Source: Lepidurus packardi
Taxonomy: Eukaryota; Arthropoda; Branchiopoda; Notostraca; Triopsidae
Reading direction: 5' to 3'
DNA length: 64,000 bases
Assembly (NCBI GenBank): GCA_023053545.1
Contig: JAKZAN010000001.1
Span: 4,360,565-4,424,564 of the forward strand
Positions within the stretch are counted from its first letter, which is position 1. Every line of letters starts with the position of its first letter. A program made the translations under genes and the position numbers. Below the pieces are notes generated by a model, which worked only from the letters and a program-made list of their open reading frames with translations, made no database searches and had not been told where the DNA came from. Below are positions 62,501 through 64,000 of this stretch, piece by piece.

Positions 62501-64000
62501 TGGTGCCGAGACAGGGCGACCATGTCGTGGACCCGGACTCGGTGGGCGTTGTGGAACTCTACCATGCGGTATGTGTGTTTTTCAGACGTGGGTGGGCAAT
62601 TTGCATAACCCCGTATTTGCCCTGGTCTGCAACGCTGAAGCTAGAGAAGACGGAGGAAGAAGAGGAGAAGGAAGAGTGCCAACAATTTTTCGTTTTGTGA
62701 AGCTTTTATTCAAAGATGAGCAGTTTCAGGAATGGCTTGCATGTTAAACAGCTATAGATGTGTATACTGGCACAGGACCGGTTCTTTTTCTCTTTCATTC
62801 CTTTCATATTTTTTTTTTCGGGGAAAAAGGAACAAGACAAGTTCCAAGACCCAGGTGTGGATAATCAAAAACGCTGCAATTAAGATTTTTTATATATGGA
62901 TATGTAAGCATTAATACTTTCTTTTCTTTTTTTTTAGCATTTGGATAGCTCGGAGATTAGTAACCAACACAGCATCTCATCCTCAGTAAGTTCACGTTTA
63001 TACATTATAATGTCAAGGATATTTTAACTATTAAAAAGAAGTTATAAAAATTTACTATTCGTCAAATTATTTAATCAGTTCTAGCGAGTGTTTTTGAATC
63101 AATTAAGTAATTGACATATTTAATTGAGGAAAAGTCCGTTCAGGAAAATCATGGGGTTCAGAAAGATTTGATCCAGAAAAGTAACATTTGTGAAAAGATG
63201 ATTGCGTTCAGGAAATCATGTTAATTAAAAGGTTAAGATGATTCGAATTGAGTTAGTCAATTGGAATAGATTATAACTCAATTCGTGAACGATTCCGTGT
63301 CATGACTTGAGTTGCGTGCATTTTAAGACTACGAAAGGGAAAAGAGAGAAAAACACGGTTGAACTAGAGTGGAATTTCAATACGAAGTGGCTAATTAATC
63401 TCTATTTCTTCTATGTTGTTGTTCTCATTGCTTGGATTTGGATTCAAGTGGCGGAATTCTGCCGGTCGCCCCAAGCGCTATGAGTCGTGTGCCAGTTACC
63501 AATTATATTTTTGCATGCGGCACTTTGGCTATCCTTCGGGCGATGATATGGAAGTGTACTTCGCTCTTTATGACATGCAAAAGTCCCGTTATGCGAGGTA
63601 AAAGCTTAACTATTTGGTTGGCTTTTTTAAGTATACAGTTTGCATCATTCCTCATGTTTGCATTTATTTTTTTAACGCTTTTTATACACACTTGGTCATT
63701 TTTTCTTTTTTTCTTTTTTTTCTTTAATTTATTTATTTTTTTCTAGTGAGAGATTCCTAGTCAGAGTTTCCAAAGAAGGGTTCTTCAGCTATGTGGACAA
63801 AGTCCATAGCAATTGTACTTTGTTTGCGGTAAGCCAAATCCAAATTTGTTTTAGCGTGTTAACTTCTTACAATTCTTAATATATGTATACTTTTTTTTTT
63901 TAGGATTTGGGAACTGCGGATTTGGCCAAGGATTTGTACGTGGTTGTTCAAGTCTTGCGTGTTGGTCGAATGTTGTACACGGAATCCGCATCCAAGAAAT
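50592..64000 (+). CDS. spg: DOCK3/4-class (sponge-like) guanine nucleotide exchange factor, N-terminal part
   Basis: Atypical exchange factor for Rac/Rap GTPases, here only the N-terminal portion. Eleven exons: 50592-50628, 50739-50822, 50921-50961, 51057-51109, 51199-51283, 53289-53437, 62484-62568, 62938-62985, 63449-63597, 63747-63828, 63904-64000+, with agreeing phases. Start MWQEVQSKKFGV. An SH3 domain covers about residues 9-70 (FDGRVPHGLSLRLGDKVQVL, GWYCGML, KGIFPASYLHLL). Then the helical segment LREWGDIWKQLYV, LVELRMAMLHLMDWRREL, TQDQLRDLRLRITSKIDW, LGLDLVPR, and the beginning of the DHR1/C2 lipid-binding region (RYESCASYQLYFCMRHF ... SERFLVRVSKEG ... LYVVVQVLRVGRML). The SH3 and linker resemble DOCK3/4 more than DOCK1/2. 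The gene runs off the window. Confidence 0.88.
51284..53288 (+). other. DOCK intron 5 (2.0 kb)
   Basis: No gene seen; AT-rich with ordinary short ORFs on both strands. Confidence 0.6.
53438..62483 (+). other. DOCK intron 6 (9.0 kb), hosting the innexin gene
   Basis: Besides the minus-strand innexin at 56407-57621, no coding region was recognised. A short repeated GCGTT(A/C)CTCCGGCTTGC word occurs at 53630 and 54206. The stretch 57622-60600 upstream of innexin may contain its 5' UTR exons and promoter. Confidence 0.5.
56407..57621 (-). CDS. Innexin gap-junction channel protein
   Basis: Four-pass membrane protein forming invertebrate gap junctions. A single-exon frame of 404 residues from the ATG at 57619-57621. 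TM1 at about 33-52; first extracellular loop with paired Cys (Cys60, Cys76); the family signature YYQWV at 117-121 at the start of TM2; TM3 around LLNLINVLGQIFFIDKFF; second extracellular loop with two Cys (KCHFKKYGPSG, DALCVLAL); TM4 YVFVWFWLVFLSVLSALALVY; cytoplasmic tail. GC content is clearly higher than the surroundings. It lies antisense inside a DOCK intron. The innexin number cannot be decided here. Confidence 0.93.
   Translation of the reverse strand: MAVFGLLASLAAFIRVRFLIDKAKIDNSIFRLHYRFTCAVFFTSCILLTAFDLIGNPIDCITDDGFPRPDALNTYCWIQSTYTIPGLKHKQMGTEVIHHQVGPESGKPGQDGKFHTYYQWVPFMLFLQGCMFYLPHAIWKRQEEYKIRAITEGMRGNYLCESAERTSKSKILSTYIYQTLHTHNPYAYKYVLCELLNLINVLGQIFFIDKFFDGVFIEFGSKVIQFTEWEQENRTDPLREVFPLLTKCHFKKYGPSGTLNTHDALCVLALNVLNEKIYVFVWFWLVFLSVLSALALVYRLVTVLSPVIRVYLFQRISKLPNRNTLDSIVQRTQYGDFFFLLLLSKNLDGMAYKETLEDLGNLLALEDRGFNHDNHNKEEPKRKLSNSTDTSATPFLTNFATLER
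62569..62937 (+). other. DOCK intron 7
   Basis: Short intron, no additional feature seen. Confidence 0.5.
62986..63448 (+). other. DOCK intron 8
   Basis: No feature seen besides a repeated GTTCAGGAAA(A)TCATG word (63139 and 63208). The acceptor (GGATTCAAG) lacks a clear pyrimidine tract, so the start of the next exon is slightly uncertain. Confidence 0.45.

Overview
This is a eukaryotic, AT-rich, intron-bearing window. The genes have short introns (mostly 50-110 bp, GT-AG), and an innexin plus arthropod-style gene structure point to a protostome invertebrate, most likely an arthropod; I cannot name the species. No tRNA, rRNA or CRISPR array was recognised. Layout, left to right. 1-4684: a broken hAT transposase inserted into the integrase part of a 5'-incomplete Ty3/gypsy retrotransposon that keeps a 230-bp 3' LTR. 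4685-12236: mostly non-coding, holding five minus-strand exons of a fibronectin type III receptor-like gene with one stop and two frameshifts, so a pseudogene. 12237-15554: a second hAT element whose transposase becomes one open frame if a 61-bp intron is removed. 15555-20036: repeats, a TTAA-flanked MITE, and a degraded three-exon remnant of the C-terminus of the ribosome-assembly GTPase NOG1/GTPBP4. 20037-23319: a complete 12-exon NSF gene (minus). 25174-44598: a 19.4-kb insertion with long terminal inverted repeats and an 8-bp target duplication. 44661-47345: a short acidic ORF and PHF14-like (plus). 47447-49959: SEC11 signal peptidase and TFIIE-beta (both minus). 50592-64000: the first eleven exons of a DOCK3/4-class Rac/Rap activator (plus), with an intact single-exon innexin (minus) inside a 9-kb intron. 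The centre of interest is the 19.4-kb insertion. It carries an intact 2655-residue Helentron-type polyprotein (cysteine-protease-like domain, five C2HC fingers, a second protease-like domain, DUF6570-like region, HUH Rep, SF1 helicase, APE-like endonuclease), an OB-fold/zinc-ribbon RPA-like protein downstream on the same strand, a broken F-type envelope-like gene on the other strand, palindromic hairpin arrays at both ends, and a further 1.6-kb nested element inside the right terminal repeat. Rolling-circle Helitrons do not normally have long inverted repeats or 8-bp target duplications, so either the Helentron is cargo in a large cut-and-paste element or this is an unusual hybrid. The housekeeping genes (NSF membrane fusion, SEC11 signal peptide cleavage, TFIIE-beta transcription initiation, PHF14 chromatin reading, DOCK/innexin signalling and gap junctions) are intact and unrelated in function. 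The clean frames of NSF, SEC11, TFIIE-beta and DOCK argue that the lesions in the two pseudogenes are real rather than general sequencing error.
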